DNA from: Kiritimatiellia bacterium
GTDB lineage: Bacteria > Verrucomicrobiota > Kiritimatiellia > RFP12 > UBA1067
Direction: 5' to 3'
Assembly (NCBI GenBank): GCA_024405255.1
Contig: JAKSOY010000038.1
Span: 1-24,393 of the forward strand
DNA: 24,393 bases
Part shown: piece by piece, positions 22,323 through 24,393 of the stretch
Layout of the letters: each line of letters begins with the position of its first letter
How positions within the stretch are numbered: position 1 is the first letter of the stretch
Notes under the pieces: generated by a model
Told to the model about the DNA's origin: nothing
Seen by the model: only the letters and a program-made list of their open reading frames with translations
Database searches by the model: none
Position numbers and translations under genes: made by a program

Positions 22323-22455
22323 ATTCCCGTCTTCAACTTATCATCCCTACCCACCTCCACCCCCAACTAATTTAATCTTCAACCTTCAATCACTAACCCT
22401 TAATCCTTCACCCTTCGCCCTTTAACCTTTAATCTTTAATCTTTAACTCTAACTC
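22323..22455 (+). other. G-free pyrimidine/A leader of the glycosyltransferase gene
   Basis: From 22330 to the ATG at 22456 there is a single G (22417) in 126 nt. The end is a tandem array of CTTTAA(C/T), four perfect 7-mers at 22420-22447. The region cannot hold a Shine-Dalgarno, and its C-rich, G-poor composition resembles a Rho-loading site. No coding potential is seen. Confidence 0.7.
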
Positions 22456-23151
22456 ATGATCACCGATGTGTCCATCCTGATTCCGGCCTATCAGCCGGAC
22501 GAGAAGCTCGCGGCGCTCGTGGCGCGCCTGCGGGACGAGTTCGCCCATGTCGTGATCGTGGATGACGGGTCGACGGAAGGGCGCGACGTGTTCGACGTGA
22601 TTCGTCCGCAGGTGGATGTCGTCGTTGCGCACGAGGTCAATCGTGGGAAGGGGGCTGCGCTCAAGACAGGTTTCGCCTGGATTCGCGACCATCAGCCGGA
22701 TGTGTGCGGCGTGGTGACGGCCGATGCCGACGGGCAGCACACGGTCGAAGACATCCGCCGTGTGGCCGAGGCGGTGAAGACGCATCCGGGGGGACTCGTC
22801 CTCGGCGTGCGCCATTTCGGTCTGAAGGTGCCGTTCCGCAGCCGGTTCGGCAACCACTGGACGAGCTGTTTCTTCTGGCTGTTGACGGGACTTGCGATCA
22901 AGGATACGCAGACGGGCCTTCGCGGCATTCCGCGCGGTCTGCTCGACCGCGTGCTGGCGCTCAAGGGCGACCGCTACGAGTACGAGATGCGCATGCTCGT
23001 CGACGCGCGCCTCCATGAGCAGAAGCCGTTGCAGATCCCGATCGAGACGGTCTACATCGACGGTAACAAGTCGTCGCATTTCCATCCCCTGCGCGACACG
23101 ATCCTGACTCAGCGAGCGCTCCTCAGCGCCCGTTTCGGACGTGAACGCTGA
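22456..23151 (+). CDS. GT2 glycosyltransferase, DPM1-like
   Basis: A 231-aa cytosolic-face enzyme that would move a sugar from a nucleotide donor to an acceptor, often polyprenyl phosphate. GT2 motifs are in order: ILIPAYQP (7-14), VIVDDGST (33-40), NRGKGAALKTGF near 62-73, and the DxD-type TADADGQH near 88-95. DTQTGLRG near 149-156 is typical of DPM1/YfdH-like enzymes. No membrane tail is present, so it would rely on a partner such as the GtrA protein encoded at 20063. The ATG follows an almost G-free leader, so initiation is independent of a Shine-Dalgarno. Confidence 0.92.
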   Translation: MITDVSILIPAYQPDEKLAALVARLRDEFAHVVIVDDGSTEGRDVFDVIRPQVDVVVAHEVNRGKGAALKTGFAWIRDHQPDVCGVVTADADGQHTVEDIRRVAEAVKTHPGGLVLGVRHFGLKVPFRSRFGNHWTSCFFWLLTGLAIKDTQTGLRGIPRGLLDRVLALKGDRYEYEMRMLVDARLHEQKPLQIPIETVYIDGNKSSHFHPLRDTILTQRALLSARFGRER

Positions 23152-23174
23152 AACGGCCGGAATGCCGGGAAGTC

Positions 23175-23210
23175 GAAAAGTTTCGGGATACTCGAACTTT
23201 TCAACTTTTC
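23175..23210 (+). terminator. Possible terminator after the glycosyltransferase gene
   Basis: Inverted repeat GAAAAGTT (23175-23182) / AACTTTTC (23195-23202), with TCG/CGA allowing extra pairs across a bulge. The following AACTTTTC unit gives a short T-rich tail. It is weak because the stem is AT-rich. Confidence 0.4.
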
Positions 23211-23234
23211 AACTCTTCAACTGTTCAACTATTT
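23195..23234 (+). repeat. Five tandem 8-bp units running into a promoter
   Basis: AACTTTTC twice, then AACTCTTC, AACTGTTC and AACTATTT, exactly 5 x 8 bp, ending where the GCTATAAT element begins. The strand has only one G. The array occupies the -35 region of the next promoter. Confidence 0.85.
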
Positions 23235-23242
23235 GCTATAAT
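23234..23242 (+). promoter_or_regulatory. Extended -10 promoter of the aminotransferase gene
   Basis: TGCTATAAT with -10 at 23237-23242, then ATATCCGTCC. Ten nt lie between the -10 and ATG 23253, leaving about 3-4 nt of leader. No consensus -35 is seen; the 8-bp array lies there instead. Confidence 0.7.
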
Positions 23243-23252
23243 ATCCGTCCTT

Positions 23253-24393
23253 ATGAACACATTGGCTAAACAGTTGAACCAGACGCTCGGCCCGGTGGCG
23301 GATTTGCTCTCCCCGGTCGGCAAGCGCCTCTATTTCCCTTACGGGGGCATCCTCGGTCAAGGTGCCGAGGCCAAGGCGTGCGCGATCAATGCAACGATCG
23401 GCATGGCGTTCGAAGAGGATGGAATGCCTCTCGTGATGGACTGCTTTGCGGAACAGCTCAATCTGCCGCGCAAGGCGTTCCTCTATGCGGGCAGTTTCGG
23501 CAATCCGACGCTGCGCGAAACGTGGAAGAAGCTGCAGGTCAAGAAGAACCCGTCCTTGAAGGGCGTCCTCTACTCGAACCCCGTGGTCACGAACGCGCTC
23601 ACGCACGGGCTGCGCGTGACGGCCGAGCTCTTTGCGGGGCGGGGCGATACGGTGGTGGCGCCGGACCTCTTCTGGGACAACTACGCGCTCATTTTCGGTG
23701 AAGCCTGCGGGGCGAACCTCACGACGTTCAACACGTTCAAGGACGGTTGCTTCGATACGGCGGCGCTTCAGCAGGCGCTGACGGGTGCGGGTGAAAAGAA
23801 GATCCTCATCCTGAATTTCCCGAACAATCCGACGGGCTATACGGCGACGCTCGAGGACGCGGCGAAGATCGTCGCGGCCGTGAAGGCGGCCGCCGACGCG
23901 GGCAAGAAGATCATCGTGGTGCTGGACGACGCCTACTTCGGGCTCGTCTATGAAAAGGGCATTCACGGCGAATCGCTCTTTGCGGACTTTGCGACGCTGC
24001 ACGAGAACGTGCTTGCGATCAAGCTCGACGGCTGCACGAAGGAAGACTACGTGTGGGGCCTGCGCGTGGGCTTCATCGCCTTCGGCTTCAAGGGCGCGAC
24101 GCCCGAGCAGCTCAAGGCGCTCGAGGCGAAGGCGGCGGGCGATGTGCGCAGTGCCGTGTCGAATATTACGTCCGTCGGCCAGAACATGGCCCTCGCGGCG
24201 TTGCAGAACAAGGCCTACGCGCGCCAGAAGCGCGAGAAGTACGCCGTGCTGAAGAAGCGCTATGCGACGATTCGCAAGATCCTCAAGCAGCATCCCGAGT
24301 ATGCGGACGCATTCGAGGTGATGCCGTTCAACAGCGGTTACTTCATGTGCGTGAAGCCGATCGGCGTCGCGGCCGAGCAGGTGCGCAAGCACC
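23253..24393 (+). CDS. PLP-dependent aminotransferase, class I/II fold (partial)
   Basis: The first 380 codons are present; the 3' end lies outside the window. Fold-type I motifs are visible: PNNPTGY near 190-196, DDAYFG near 229-234 (Asp and Tyr contacting the PLP ring), and the probable Schiff-base Lys263 in DGCTKEDYVWGLRVGF. The usual SxSK context around this lysine is altered to GCTK, and the Arg of GLRVGF fits the phosphate or carboxylate pocket. It is cytosolic. The amino acid substrate cannot be predicted. ATG 23253 directly follows a promoter element without a ribosome site, so the mRNA is probably near-leaderless. Confidence 0.88.
   Translation, partial: MNTLAKQLNQTLGPVADLLSPVGKRLYFPYGGILGQGAEAKACAINATIGMAFEEDGMPLVMDCFAEQLNLPRKAFLYAGSFGNPTLRETWKKLQVKKNPSLKGVLYSNPVVTNALTHGLRVTAELFAGRGDTVVAPDLFWDNYALIFGEACGANLTTFNTFKDGCFDTAALQQALTGAGEKKILILNFPNNPTGYTATLEDAAKIVAAVKAAADAGKKIIVVLDDAYFGLVYEKGIHGESLFADFATLHENVLAIKLDGCTKEDYVWGLRVGFIAFGFKGATPEQLKALEAKAAGDVRSAVSNITSVGQNMALAALQNKAYARQKREKYAVLKKRYATIRKILKQHPEYADAFEVMPFNSGYFMCVKPIGVAAEQVRKH

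Overview
This window looks like chromosome of a high-GC member of the PVC group, most likely Kiritimatiellota or another Verrucomicrobiota lineage. The reasons are a Minf_1886-family gene, a Tat-exported Gfo/Idh/MocA oxidoreductase paired with a sugar isomerase, a very divergent FtsZ beside FtsA and FtsQ, and long low-complexity repeats. The lineage is inferred from gene content alone; there is no rRNA here.

Region 1 (1-2835): a two-gene sugar-metabolism operon with its own promoter and a strong terminator. Region 2 (2836-6420): accessory DNA. It holds an AT-richer AAA ATPase gene (DUF4143 type) behind a promoter with an operator-like inverted repeat, a 270-bp imperfect inverted repeat wrapped around a bidirectional terminator, an unassigned structured RNA gene with its own promoter and terminator, and a REP-associated tyrosine transposase (RayT) gene between two REP doublets (REPINs). 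Region 3 (6421-10234): an exported protein with a duplicated BPL_N-type glutamine-amidotransferase-like module, then a GltS-type sodium:glutamate symporter.

Region 4 (10231-19465, minus strand): a division/cell-wall (dcw-like) operon in the order yebC, VOC protein, murC-murB fusion, ddl, ftsQ, ftsA, ftsZ, mutL. Stop/start overlaps and short gaps link most of the genes, and ddl has an extra internal promoter. MurC-MurB and Ddl make peptidoglycan precursors, and FtsQ, FtsA and FtsZ build the divisome. FtsZ has lost canonical GTPase residues, the MurB half is shortened, and mutL carries an in-frame array of GGGGAC-type palindromes in its linker.

Region 5 (19466-24393, plus strand): a small tail-anchored protein, then gtrA, a HIT-family gene, a Minf_1886 gene and a sugar isomerase as one operon, then a GT2 glycosyltransferase behind an almost G-free leader, and the start of a PLP aminotransferase that runs off the window. 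GtrA and the GT2 enzyme may act together in polyprenyl-linked sugar transfer.

A recurring signal is an extended -10 element, TGN-TATAAT or close to it, in front of nearly every transcription unit. In four cases it lies only 6-10 nt from the start codon, which implies leaderless or nearly leaderless mRNAs.
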